Shown: positions 25,462-34,472 of the stretch, piece by piece
Layout: the number at the start of each line of letters is the position of its first letter
How positions within the stretch are numbered: position 1 is the first letter of the stretch
NCBI RefSeq assembly: GCF_014193695.1
Contig: NZ_JACHZR010000003.1
Location: 868,001-932,000 of the forward strand
Length of the DNA stretch: 64,000 bases
Source: Rhizobium sp. BK316
Lineage (GTDB): Bacteria > Pseudomonadota > Alphaproteobacteria > Rhizobiales > Rhizobiaceae
Direction of reading: 5' to 3'
Notes under the pieces: model-generated
Seen by the model: the letters and a program-made list of their open reading frames with translations, nothing else
Databases searched by the model: none
Told to the model about the DNA's origin: nothing
Position numbers and translations under genes: made by a program

Positions 25462-26154
25462 TCAGACCACTTTGAGCGAGAGCGTCGCAACGCCGTCGAC
25501 GCCGCAGGAGATGCTGTCGCCCTTGTTGATGGCGGCGACACCGGCAGGTGTTCCGGTCATGATGACGTCGCCGGGGGCGAGAACGAAGAGTTTCGAAAGC
25601 TCTGCAATGATTTCCGGCACTTTCCAGATCATCTGGTTTAAGTCACCATCCTGCTTCTTGACGCCATTGACCTCCAGCCAGACGCGGCCGGCGGTGGGAT
25701 GGCCGATGCGGCTGGCCGGGACGATGGGAGAGACGGGCGCGGAATGTTCGAAAGCCTTGGCGAGTTCCCACGGGCGGCCGAGCTTCTTGGCTTCGGCCTG
25801 CAGGTCGCGGCGGGTGAAATCGATGCCGACGCCGTAGCCATAGATGCAGTCGAGGGCCTTTTCGGCGGGTATATCGGCGCCGCCGGCCTTCAGTGCCAGC
25901 ACGCATTCGACCTCGAAATGCACGTCGTTCGACAGCGGCGGATAGGGGAAGTCCTTGCCGGAAAACAGGTTGTCGGCATTCTTCTGGAAGAAGAAGGGCG
26001 GCTCGCGGTTCGGGTCATGGCCCATTTCGATGGCGTGGTCGGCATAGTTGCGGCCGACGCAATAGACGCGGCGCACCGGAAAGCTTTCTGCGCTGCCTTC
26101 GACGGGCAGGAGAACGGGCTGCGGCAAGGGAATGACGGTGGCGGGAAGGGACAT
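25462..26154 (-). CDS. Fumarylacetoacetate hydrolase family protein
   Basis: A 230-residue enzyme. VYCVGRNYADHAIEMGHDPN, FFFQKNADNLFSGKDFPYPP, VHFEVECVLAL and the ending GDVIMTGTPAGVAAI match the FAH C-terminal domain, including the E-x-E metal ligands. Members act as acylpyruvases, oxaloacetate decarboxylases or hydratases. The ATG at 26154 was taken because MSLPATVIPLP starts the conserved body. It is 10 bases upstream of the carbonic anhydrase start. Confidence 0.87.
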   Translation of the reverse strand: MSLPATVIPLPQPVLLPVEGSAESFPVRRVYCVGRNYADHAIEMGHDPNREPPFFFQKNADNLFSGKDFPYPPLSNDVHFEVECVLALKAGGADIPAEKALDCIYGYGVGIDFTRRDLQAEAKKLGRPWELAKAFEHSAPVSPIVPASRIGHPTAGRVWLEVNGVKKQDGDLNQMIWKVPEIIAELSKLFVLAPGDVIMTGTPAGVAAINKGDSISCGVDGVATLSLKVV

Positions 26155-26236
26155 GGCGGGACTTCTTGGCTGATTGACGAGTCTTCGACATCCTAGACGC
26201 AAAAGGCGGCTGGGGGAAAGTGCGGTTTGGGCCGGG

Positions 26237-28252
26237 TCAGTCCTGTGCGAGGGCGCCGCGCATCAGCGCGTAATAGGCTGAAAGCTCCGGTATGGCTTTC
26301 GGCAGGGTTTCGAAGGCGGGATCTGCCATCGTGAGCGTGCCCGCATATTTCGCCTCCAGAAAGGCGTTATGCTCCGGCAGGGCATCACGATGCGAGCCGT
26401 AGAGAACGGTGAAGACGGGCGAGGGCACGGTGCGGCCCTTGACGATGATGCGGTCGAGCTCGACCACGGCGTAGCGGTCGGCGACGAGACGGGCGGTTTC
26501 CTCGCCGAGCAGCAGGGCCACGCCATAGTTTTTCGAGGCGCCTTCGAGGCGCGAGGCGAGGTTGACGCTGTCGCCGAGGCAGGAATAGTCGAAGCGGCGG
26601 GTGGAGCCCATATTGCCGACGATGCATTCGCCGGTGTTGATGCCGACGCCCATTTTCAGCACGTGCAGCGTCCGGCCTGACGCGGTGGCTTCGCGCTCCA
26701 GCTCGCGGTTCAGCGTGCCGATCGCATCCTGCATGGCGATCGAGGCTTTGACCGCGTGGATGGCATGGTCGGGGTCGTCGAGCGGCGCATTCCAGAAGGC
26801 CATGATGCAATCGCCCATATATTTGTCGATCGTGCCGCCGTGATCCATGACGACATCCGACAGCGGTGTGAGCAGGCGGTTGATCAGCGCCGTCAGCTGC
26901 TCGGGATCGTCCTTCATGGTCTCGGCGATGGTGGTGAAGCCGCGCACATCGGAAAACAGGATCGTCAGCGTGCGCCGCTCGCCGCCGAGCTTCAGCTGCG
27001 AGGGATCGTTGGAGAGGCGCTTGACGAGATCGGGCGAGATATATTGGGCGAAGGCCAGCGTGATCTGGCGCTTCTGGCGGCGCTCCTCGGTATAATCGAA
27101 CGCCGCCTGGCCGAAGGCGACCGCCACGAAGGCGACGGTCGGCCCAAGCGGCGAGACGAAGACATGACTGATGCGGATGCCGGCATAGCTGACTGCCGCA
27201 AAGGCGAGGATTGCGGCGGCGGTGGCGACCAGCGTGCGCCAGCTCGTGGCCTTCCAGACGGTGGCGGCAGCGAGAGCGACTGATATGAGGATGCAAATCG
27301 CGACGACAGGCAGGCCGGCTTCCGTGATCGCCAGGCCATGGACGATATTGTCATAGATGGTGGCCTGCACCTCGACGCCCGAGATCAGCTTGCCGGTGTG
27401 GACGGTATAGGGCGTGGCATAGGCATCGGCGCCGCCCTGGTCGATCTCGGGCGCGTTCTGCAGGCTGAGGCCGACCAGCACGACGCGATCCTTGAAGATG
27501 TCGGGCGGCAGGAAATTCTTTGGATCGAGTGCCTGATAGTAGGAGACGGTGGGGTAGCTGCGGGCCGGGCCGAAGGACTGGATGAGAGAGCCTGCCGGCA
27601 GATGCAGCGCCTTGATGCCCGCAGCCTTTGCAAGCTCCATGGCGAAGCCATCCTCGTAGGACGGAATATTGCGGAAGATGCCGTCGCCATTCAGAGTGAT
27701 GGAAGCAATGCCGGTGCGCGCGCCGGCATCCGTCATTTGCGGCAGCGGCGTGGTGCGCAGCAGCTGGTCGGCCTGCGGCGTCTTGATCAGCGTTTCATCA
27801 CCGGCGAGAACGACATCAGGGCCTACGGCAGCGGTGATGGCCTGATCGTTTTCCGCCGTCGACGGCTCGGCCATGATGATATCAAGGGCGATCGCCTTTG
27901 CGCCGGCGGCGCGCAGCTGTTTGACGAGTTCGGCATGCAGGCTGCGTGGCCAGGGCCATTGAGCATTGATATCGGCAAGCGCCGGCTCGTCGATCGCCAC
28001 GATGATCGGCCCGCCATCGGGCGGGGTCGGATCGTCGATGGTGGAGAGATAGTCGAAGGTGCGCAGCTCCGTCAGCGTCCAGGCAGGCAGGCGGGAGATC
28101 AGGGAAATGGTGATCAGCGTGACCAGCGCCAGCACAAGCAGGCGGATGCCGCGGTTGGAGAAGGGCCAGCCGGGTGGGCGCCCGGTCTCGCCGCGCGGCT
28201 GATCCGGGCGCTCTGCCTTGGGGCGGTGCAGGGCGGCCGGGCGCGCCATCAT
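26237..28252 (-). CDS. CHASE2-domain class III adenylate/guanylate cyclase
   Basis: A 671-residue membrane enzyme. One helix (about 36-55) precedes a periplasmic CHASE2 sensor (about 57-300). Three helices (313-382) lead to the cytosolic cyclase domain (425-620). Catalytic residues are intact: metal Asp435 (FSDVRGFT) and Asp481 (DKYMGDCIMAFW), Lys477 as the base-recognition lysine, Ser557 where Asp or Thr is usual, Asn564 and Arg568 (DSVNLASRLE). The start overlaps by one base the stop of the FecR/TPR/barrel gene, so both are one operon. The nucleotide specificity is not proven; the K/S pair is closest to bacterial adenylyl cyclases with K/T. Confidence 0.88.
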   Translation of the reverse strand: MMARPAALHRPKAERPDQPRGETGRPPGWPFSNRGIRLLVLALVTLITISLISRLPAWTLTELRTFDYLSTIDDPTPPDGGPIIVAIDEPALADINAQWPWPRSLHAELVKQLRAAGAKAIALDIIMAEPSTAENDQAITAAVGPDVVLAGDETLIKTPQADQLLRTTPLPQMTDAGARTGIASITLNGDGIFRNIPSYEDGFAMELAKAAGIKALHLPAGSLIQSFGPARSYPTVSYYQALDPKNFLPPDIFKDRVVLVGLSLQNAPEIDQGGADAYATPYTVHTGKLISGVEVQATIYDNIVHGLAITEAGLPVVAICILISVALAAATVWKATSWRTLVATAAAILAFAAVSYAGIRISHVFVSPLGPTVAFVAVAFGQAAFDYTEERRQKRQITLAFAQYISPDLVKRLSNDPSQLKLGGERRTLTILFSDVRGFTTIAETMKDDPEQLTALINRLLTPLSDVVMDHGGTIDKYMGDCIMAFWNAPLDDPDHAIHAVKASIAMQDAIGTLNRELEREATASGRTLHVLKMGVGINTGECIVGNMGSTRRFDYSCLGDSVNLASRLEGASKNYGVALLLGEETARLVADRYAVVELDRIIVKGRTVPSPVFTVLYGSHRDALPEHNAFLEAKYAGTLTMADPAFETLPKAIPELSAYYALMRGALAQD

Positions 28253-31200
28253 CAGAAGCGGATCTTCAGCGTGCCCTTGAAAGCGCGGCCCCAGCCGGGC
28301 ACGCCGGGCGTTATTTCGAAATCCTCGTCGAGCAGGTTATAGGCGGCGGCTTCCAGCGCGATGCGCTTGTCGAAGGGTTCCCAGATCAGGTGCGCGTCGA
28401 GGCTCCAGTAATCGTCGAGCTTGGTGCCGATATCGTCGCCGTCGCGCTCGCCGATGTAGTTTGCGGCAACAGTGGCCTTGACCTTGGCTTCGTTGACCCA
28501 GGTCAGTGCGATCTGGCCCGAATTCTGCGGTATGAAGGGCAAGTTGCCGCCGTAATTGAAGGTTTCCGGATCTTGGTTTTCGGAATCCATATAGGCATAG
28601 GTGGCCGAGAGGCCGAAACCATTACCGAGCGCGACGTTGGCGGTGATGCCGGCTCGGTCGATCCTGCCGCTGGAGAGCGACATGCTTTCGATGGCCGGAA
28701 GCGCGATCAACGGCAGATCGATCGAGAAATCATGCAGTTCCTGATGCTGGTATTCGACCGACGTGAAGAAGCGGTCGGTCCATTCGGCATCCCATTGCAG
28801 CGCGACAGTATCGGCATAACCCTCTGCGCCGACGGTGAACTGGTTGGACTGCAGGCCGAGAATGCCGATCGGAGCCAGCGTCGGCACGCCGGTATCGAGG
28901 CTCTGGCGCATGAAGGCGGCGCGCAGCCAATGGTTTTGAGCCGGTGCCCAGGCAAGGCCGAAGCGCGGCTCAAGCCGGCTGACATCGACTCCATCACCTT
29001 CGAGACGCGTGGCAAACAACGCATATTCGCCCTTAAGGTCGGGTGTGATGTCATGCAACACATCGACATAGGCGCGACCGATATTGGTGCGGCTAGAGCG
29101 TTCGGGCGTTTCGTCCGTACCTTCCGGAATGAGCGGGAAGGCGGGAATAATCTCGTTCAGGTGAAAAAGACTGCTAGCGCTTGCATCAATCCATCCACCT
29201 TCGATACCGTATCGCCAGGTGAGCGTATCATTGCCAATGGCATGGCTCAGCGCTGCAACGTAAGCTTTTGAAGACAACTCTTCGGTACTATCGCTAAAAG
29301 GAATGATATCGGGGTCAGGTGTGCCGATTAGCAAAGCATCGTCGACTTGGAAGGCGGTTGTTACCTTGGATTTACTCCCGGAATACAAAATGGCGCCGTT
29401 TAACACATTTTCGTAACCGAACGTGTGACTCCACCCTAAACCCGCATTGGTTGTCTCTGAAGTGGCGCGCCGATCCGTATAGAGTGGTAGGTCGACGGTG
29501 GGTATAAACGGCGGTACTCCCAAACGGATCAAAGCGTCATTGAGCGTGTCCGTCAGAAGTGTGCTCTGCGACAGCGCACTTAACGTTCCGTCATTCTTGG
29601 CGTGATTGACATAGGCCACCACGCGATCATCCGGCGTCACCGTTGCCGTCAGATAGCCGTTGCCGCCGAGCAGGTTATTCTCCGTCGCATATCCGCCGAA
29701 GTCGCGGTAGTCGCCATCGAGCGCCAGTTCTTCCCAGGTCAGGTTGCCGTAGAAGCTGATCGGGATCGTCGCGTTCGAATAGCCCTGGATTTCCGCCTCG
29801 CCGATGCCGCGCGTATGGCCGTCGACGCTGTTGATGCCGCCGCCGAGCGAGCCTTCGATGAAGGGTACGTCGAACAGCGTTGCCGCGCGCGAACGGCCGG
29901 AGAGCATGTGCGGAGAGAGCAGCAAGCCCTGGATGAAGGACGAGTAGCTCGATGCGTTGTTCCGGTACTGGATGACATTGTCATCGCTGAAGCTCGTCGC
30001 GTTGACGAAGGGAAAGATGCTGCCCTTGATCGACTGGTCGATATAGCCGCTGCCTTTGAAAGGATCGAACACGGCATCGCCATAATAGCGGCCCCAGGCA
30101 TCCAGGCCCTGCAGGCGGAAGGCGTTGTTCAGCGTCGAGCCGGCGCTTTGATTGGCACCGAGCCCACTGAAATCGCCGCCGCGGGCGCGCGAGCGGCGCA
30201 GGAATTCCTGCGCGTTGCTAATGGCACCATCGGCATTGTAATCGTCGATATCGACAGCCGTGCGGAAGGCGGAGATGGCCGGATCGTCATCATCGATGCG
30301 GTTGGCGTTGTCGAGCGCCTGCTCGGACGGAAGCCGGTCGCCCTTTTCATAGTGTGCAGCGGCGAGCATCAGCTGCGATTGCGAATGGGCCGGATTGGCG
30401 GTGCTGGCCGCCAGTAGATCTTCCAACGCCTTGTCCCTCTCGCCGATTTGCAGGTAGTACCGGCCGCGGGCGAGCAAGGCGAGATCGAAGGACGGGTCAA
30501 GCGCGATTGCGGTATCGATCTCGCGCTTGGCTTCCTTCATGCGCGCCTGATCGAGATAGAAGATCGCGAGGTTTGCGTGCAGCAGCGGGTCCTGCGGATC
30601 GAGCTCAATCGCCTTCTTGAAGGCTTTTTCCGCTTCGCCATTCGCATCGCGCGAACTCTGCAGCAGGCCGAGCGAATTCAGCGTGCTCGACCCGCCGGGC
30701 GCGAGTTCGATCGCACGATTGAGATCGGCAAGCGCGCCGTTGATATCGCTCTCATAGTTTGCCTTGTAGCCTGCGCGGGCGGCGAGCGCCATCGGATGAT
30801 CAGGGTCGAGCGCCAGCGAGCGTTCGATTGCTTCCTTCATCTGCTCACGGTCATCGGTGAGCTCCGCCAGCTCGGCACGGACCGCCGGCAGGGTCGGATC
30901 ATCGGGATAGCGCTTTTCCGCTTTCCTGATGATCTCGATCGCCGCGCGCGGGTTTTCCAGGAAGCCTGCCGTGTAAGCCTCCATGATCGCGCCATAGGGG
31001 CCGGTGGCGTTGGCCGGCGGCGGTTCGGCATGGGCGGGATCGGCGAGCGAGCGGGCGAAATAGCCGCCATATTGGGCCATGTTGCGGCGTGTCGGGTCGA
31101 GGTGCGGCAGGGCCTTCTGGAAGAGCTTTGCGGCATCGCCATAGCGCTTTTCCGAGCCGGCAATCGTGGCGTCGATCAGGTCGACGCGCGCCTGCTGGGC

Positions 31201-32043
31201 GACCGTCAGCGTGCGGCCGCGGATATTCTTCAATGTTGCGGCCGCAGCCTGGCGGCCGTCGAAGGCGCTCTGCACTTCGGCCAGCTCCAGCCAGTCTTCG
31301 GTCGTGCGACGCTCCGCTGGCAGCGCCAGCAGGCGGCGGCGCTCGGTTGCCATGCGGTCGGCCCGCAGCGGCGAGGTCGGCATCAGATCGAAGCCGTCGC
31401 GCAGGTCCAGATAGAAGAGCATCTGCTCGCGGTCGTCGGGGTTGACGCTGATGATCTTGTGCGGCGCCTGGCCGATGGTGGCCACGGCCCCTTCGCCCTC
31501 GTTCACCTCGACGCTGCCCTGCGGGTTGCTGAGCGCCACGCGGCCTTCGAGCACGATCATCGAGGTCTTGGCGCCCTCGACGGTCATCGTCCAGTCGGTG
31601 CCGCGGATGGCGGCGGCGGCGGCAGGGGTTTCGACCGTCAGGCCCTGGCCGCCGCGCTGGGCGCGCGCCCAGATGGTGCCGGACTGCAGGTTGAGGATCG
31701 TGTCTCCGGTTTGAGACATCTTCTTGACCTGCAGCGCCGAATTGCGGCCGAGGCGGATCTGCGTGTGATCGGAAAAGAGGATGGCGAGCTGACCGGTGGC
31801 ATTGGTGCGCAGCACGTCTCCATCCAGGAGGTCCTGATTGAGATCGACGACGCGCCAGTTGGTGACATCGACGAAGCGCACTTCCTCGCCCGCCTTGCGG
31901 GCAATGACGGAGCCTGCAACCGGCGTCGGGCGCTGCAGCGGCTCGGCTGCAACCGGAAATGCAAGTAACGCTGACATGAGCGCAAGAGATGTACTTGCGC
32001 ACAGAATAGACTTCGGCCCCGACATTGACAGATACCCCCGCAT
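28252..32043 (-). CDS. FecR domain, TPR and outer-membrane beta-barrel fusion protein
   Basis: A 1263-residue exported protein. A signal peptide (LALMSALLAFPVAAEP) is followed by a FecR domain at about 40-200 (LLDGDVLRTNATGQLAILFS, GTIWARAQRG, AAIRGTDWTMTV). TPR repeats cover about 235-610 (ADLNRAIELAPGGSSTLNSL, AFKKAIELDPQDPLLHANLA). From about 640 to the terminal KGTLKIRF the pattern is of amphipathic strands of a large outer membrane barrel, ending in F. AAAGG lies next to the ATG at 32043; an ATG six codons later is possible. It is coupled to the cyclase gene. The substrate or signal is unknown. The segment 29090-29560 is noticeably less GC-rich. Confidence 0.82.
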   Translation of the reverse strand: MRGYLSMSGPKSILCASTSLALMSALLAFPVAAEPLQRPTPVAGSVIARKAGEEVRFVDVTNWRVVDLNQDLLDGDVLRTNATGQLAILFSDHTQIRLGRNSALQVKKMSQTGDTILNLQSGTIWARAQRGGQGLTVETPAAAAAIRGTDWTMTVEGAKTSMIVLEGRVALSNPQGSVEVNEGEGAVATIGQAPHKIISVNPDDREQMLFYLDLRDGFDLMPTSPLRADRMATERRRLLALPAERRTTEDWLELAEVQSAFDGRQAAAATLKNIRGRTLTVAQQARVDLIDATIAGSEKRYGDAAKLFQKALPHLDPTRRNMAQYGGYFARSLADPAHAEPPPANATGPYGAIMEAYTAGFLENPRAAIEIIRKAEKRYPDDPTLPAVRAELAELTDDREQMKEAIERSLALDPDHPMALAARAGYKANYESDINGALADLNRAIELAPGGSSTLNSLGLLQSSRDANGEAEKAFKKAIELDPQDPLLHANLAIFYLDQARMKEAKREIDTAIALDPSFDLALLARGRYYLQIGERDKALEDLLAASTANPAHSQSQLMLAAAHYEKGDRLPSEQALDNANRIDDDDPAISAFRTAVDIDDYNADGAISNAQEFLRRSRARGGDFSGLGANQSAGSTLNNAFRLQGLDAWGRYYGDAVFDPFKGSGYIDQSIKGSIFPFVNATSFSDDNVIQYRNNASSYSSFIQGLLLSPHMLSGRSRAATLFDVPFIEGSLGGGINSVDGHTRGIGEAEIQGYSNATIPISFYGNLTWEELALDGDYRDFGGYATENNLLGGNGYLTATVTPDDRVVAYVNHAKNDGTLSALSQSTLLTDTLNDALIRLGVPPFIPTVDLPLYTDRRATSETTNAGLGWSHTFGYENVLNGAILYSGSKSKVTTAFQVDDALLIGTPDPDIIPFSDSTEELSSKAYVAALSHAIGNDTLTWRYGIEGGWIDASASSLFHLNEIIPAFPLIPEGTDETPERSSRTNIGRAYVDVLHDITPDLKGEYALFATRLEGDGVDVSRLEPRFGLAWAPAQNHWLRAAFMRQSLDTGVPTLAPIGILGLQSNQFTVGAEGYADTVALQWDAEWTDRFFTSVEYQHQELHDFSIDLPLIALPAIESMSLSSGRIDRAGITANVALGNGFGLSATYAYMDSENQDPETFNYGGNLPFIPQNSGQIALTWVNEAKVKATVAANYIGERDGDDIGTKLDDYWSLDAHLIWEPFDKRIALEAAAYNLLDEDFEITPGVPGWGRAFKGTLKIRF

Positions 32044-32156
32044 CCTTTTCCCGTTTGGCCAAGCGGGGTGTAAAAGTCAAGCTGGATGCACACGTGTTCT
32101 TGCTTTAAAGGCCAAGTGTAATATTAGGGAAACACTATTGCGGGTGGGGACTTCCT

Positions 32157-32696
32157 TTGAGCGAGTTTGAGAATTTTGCGGAACTGCCCTCCAGTTCTCC
32201 GTCGACCGAGGATGTCAGCTCGGAGTATTTCGACCACGTCAAGAAAATCAACGACATATTCTATGATCAGATCAAGATATCGGATCAGAAGGCCGCTTAT
32301 ATCTTTACTTTTATGCTCGCCTTTCTTGTGAGCTCAGCCGAGGTGAGGGCGGTCTTCACCTTTGCGCGCTATGCTCAGGGCACGCCGCAGGCCATCCTCT
32401 TTTCCGGGCTCCTGGCCGCAGCCTCGGTCTTTTCGATTCTCTCGGCCATCCTCGTGGTGCTGCCGCGGCGGCTCGACAAATCAACATCGATGTTCTGGGG
32501 CGCATGGCCTGTTCATCGTGACGCCTTCTTCGATGCGGCGATACGGCGCGACGAGCGCTATCTCTTCGACCAATATGTGGAGAATGCCGACATTCTCTCG
32601 CATATCGCCCGCAGCAAATACCGCTTCGTGACGATTGCGTTTCGGGGGCTGATGGTGACGGTCGTGGCTTATGTGCTGCTTTTGGTGGCGGCCTGA
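32157..32696 (+). CDS. Pycsar-effector-like (DUF5706/PycTM-type) membrane protein
   Basis: A 179-residue protein, divergent from the FecR/cyclase operon. After a polar 40-residue start comes a helix with SDQKAAYIFTFMLAFLV (D43, K45), which resembles the D-x-K-A opening of PycTM proteins. Predicted membrane spans are 47-62, 80-103 and 157-178. Between the last two lie the FWG motif (113-115) and LSHIARSKYRF (147-157), also typical of the family. Start is a TTG at 32157 with GTGGGGA upstream; no in-frame ATG precedes the first span. Family assignment is by pattern recognition, without a search. Confidence 0.65.
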   Translation: MSEFENFAELPSSSPSTEDVSSEYFDHVKKINDIFYDQIKISDQKAAYIFTFMLAFLVSSAEVRAVFTFARYAQGTPQAILFSGLLAAASVFSILSAILVVLPRRLDKSTSMFWGAWPVHRDAFFDAAIRRDERYLFDQYVENADILSHIARSKYRFVTIAFRGLMVTVVAYVLLLVAA

Positions 32697-32835
32697 TGGG
32701 GCGCTGCCGGTTTGCGGCAAATGTCTGAGAATGCGGGATGCGGGATGAGGAAGGAGTTGAGGCGGCGGGCTTCTTGCGGGTAGCAAATTGCACGATAAGG
32801 GAAGGCTCAGATTGGTTGGCGCTATCCAGCCCCTT

Positions 32836-33126
32836 CTAGACGCCGCCAAATCTCAAAAGGGCCAAAACATGGAGATCGGTCTTGCACGCTTCGGCCTCGT
32901 CATCAGTCATGTGGCGGTAGAGGATTGAGCCAGCTTCTCGCCGGCGCATGACGTAGCCTTCAAGTATCTCGCCGTCGGTGCCCGTTACCGGCTCACATGC
33001 GTAGTACCAGTGCCAAGTTGTCAGCACCGTGTGGAGTCTGAAAAATCTGATTGGTCGCAATAGGACCTGGACGAAGGACGCCTTGTCGGCATCCCCGGCG
33101 ATCCCCGCGACGTTGCGCGTCGTCAT
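32836..33126 (-). CDS. Hypothetical protein, 96 residues
   Basis: The reading starts MTTRNVAGIAGDADKASFVQ and includes the aromatic stretch TVLTTWHWYYACEPVTG and a C-terminal helix DEAEACKTDLHVLALL. AAGGGA lies upstream of the ATG at 33126. No family was recognised and no operon partner is present. Confidence 0.55.
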   Translation of the reverse strand: MTTRNVAGIAGDADKASFVQVLLRPIRFFRLHTVLTTWHWYYACEPVTGTDGEILEGYVMRRREAGSILYRHMTDDEAEACKTDLHVLALLRFGGV

Positions 33127-33279
33127 GTGATATCCCTTAACCCGCGGGCAGCGATATCAGGTTGCAAGTTACGCGTAAATCGTGCGGGCCGCGTTGCTGA
33201 AAATAATCCGGAAGGGTGAGTGGCTGGCTAAATGTCACCTTCGCTGTCGCCGGCTGTCTGGACGGCTCGGCATCTGAAC

Positions 33280-34122
33280 TCAGCTCTTCGCAAAGTCCGC
33301 CGCAGTGAGGGGAACAGGCCTGTAGCCGTTGATGTCGGCAATGTCATATTCCTGACCCAGCTCTGCCGCGACCAGGACCTTGCCGGATTTCGACATCAGC
33401 GCCGCGTCTCGCCAAAGCCCTGATATGACGCGGCCGATGAACTGCGGTGACTCGGAGTTGGACAGGTCGAAATATTCGGCATTCTGCATGACGGCTTCGG
33501 TGCGCACGAGGCCGGGATAGAGTGCGACGGCGGCGACACGGTGCGGACGCAGATCATGCGCGAAGTCTGCGGCCATCTTGTCCGCAGCAGCCTTGGCCAT
33601 GCCATAGATCGCGTTCCCGTCGTAGAATTGCGCTGCCCAGAATGAAATATTGACGATGAGACCGCGCTGCGCCGAGATCATGACAGGCGCCACTGCACGC
33701 GACATGATGAAAGCCGCCCTCAGTGCCGTGCCCATCATCGCGTCCCACCGCCAGAGGGGCTGCTCCCAGAAGGCGCGAGGCCAGGTGAAATCATCATTCT
33801 CGACCATGTTTTCATAGCCGGGCCATGCATTGTTCACCAGAATGTCCAGCCTGTTGCCGGCTCTGATCTCTTCCGCCACACGCTCGGTCTCAGCGTCGTT
33901 GGCATGGTCGCACTGATGGATGACGAGGCGTCCGGGCAGGGGCGCAGCCTCGAGCGCTAGCCCTTCCAGCGAGCCCGCGCGGTTGCCTCCCGAGCTTGCT
34001 TCAGCTTCGGAACGCGTCCTGCCGGTCACGTGTACCGTGGCGCCCTCTGCGAGCAGGGCGAGTGCGATCCCGCGGCCGACACCGCGGCTTGCGCCCGTTA
34101 CCAATACGACGACATCTTTCAT
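33280..34122 (-). CDS. SDR-family oxidoreductase
   Basis: A 280-residue short-chain dehydrogenase with TGASRGVGRGIALALLAEG, LDILVNNAWPGYEN, the INISFWAAQ region and the YGMAKAAADKM active site. The C-terminal extension is longer than in classical SDRs, like the DHRS1-type group. GGGGGGAC precedes the ATG at 34122. The catalytic serine position reads S-F-W, which fits that group. Confidence 0.83.
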   Translation of the reverse strand: MKDVVVLVTGASRGVGRGIALALLAEGATVHVTGRTRSEAEASSGGNRAGSLEGLALEAAPLPGRLVIHQCDHANDAETERVAEEIRAGNRLDILVNNAWPGYENMVENDDFTWPRAFWEQPLWRWDAMMGTALRAAFIMSRAVAPVMISAQRGLIVNISFWAAQFYDGNAIYGMAKAAADKMAADFAHDLRPHRVAAVALYPGLVRTEAVMQNAEYFDLSNSESPQFIGRVISGLWRDAALMSKSGKVLVAAELGQEYDIADINGYRPVPLTAADFAKS

Positions 34123-34472
34123 GCTGGCTGTCCCCCCTTGCAATGGCGATTTACCGGCGCGGCTGAGCGCGCATCCAGGCTGCGGCATGTCTTGCCGGCA
34201 ACGTAAAATACGGTGCCGCCGTGCCATTGTGAATAGAGGGAGACTGCTGGCGGATCGAGGTCTCGTCCACTTTGCCTGCAGCAGATAGCGCTCGTGGCCA
34301 TTGCCTTCGAGGGCCGATGGTCACGAGCGCGGACAAGCGGCGACCGGTTCGGTCGCTGCCTGCACGATTCGGAACGCAGGACGCGCAGGCGGCAAGACGC
34401 CGCCTGCGGGGGTATACGTCCCGCGGCCTCGTTCTGAGGAGAACGCGACCGAAGAGGTTGGCCGTGAGGGGA
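34123..34472. other. Gene-free region with a hairpin downstream of the RND operon
   Basis: CGCAGGCGGC (34384-34393), loop AAGAC and GCCGCCTGCG (34399-34408) form a perfect 10-bp stem, about 65 bases past the stop of the RND gene. The long plus-strand frame through here is only the antiframe of the pump gene. Nothing else was recognised. Confidence 0.5.

Noticed and set aside
26237..28252. Calling the CHASE2 cyclase a Pycsar pyrimidine cyclase (PycC)
   Set aside because: It is a membrane-bound CHASE2 enzyme with a Lys/Ser base-recognition pair closest to bacterial adenylyl cyclases. Pyrimidine specificity cannot be claimed from the sequence.
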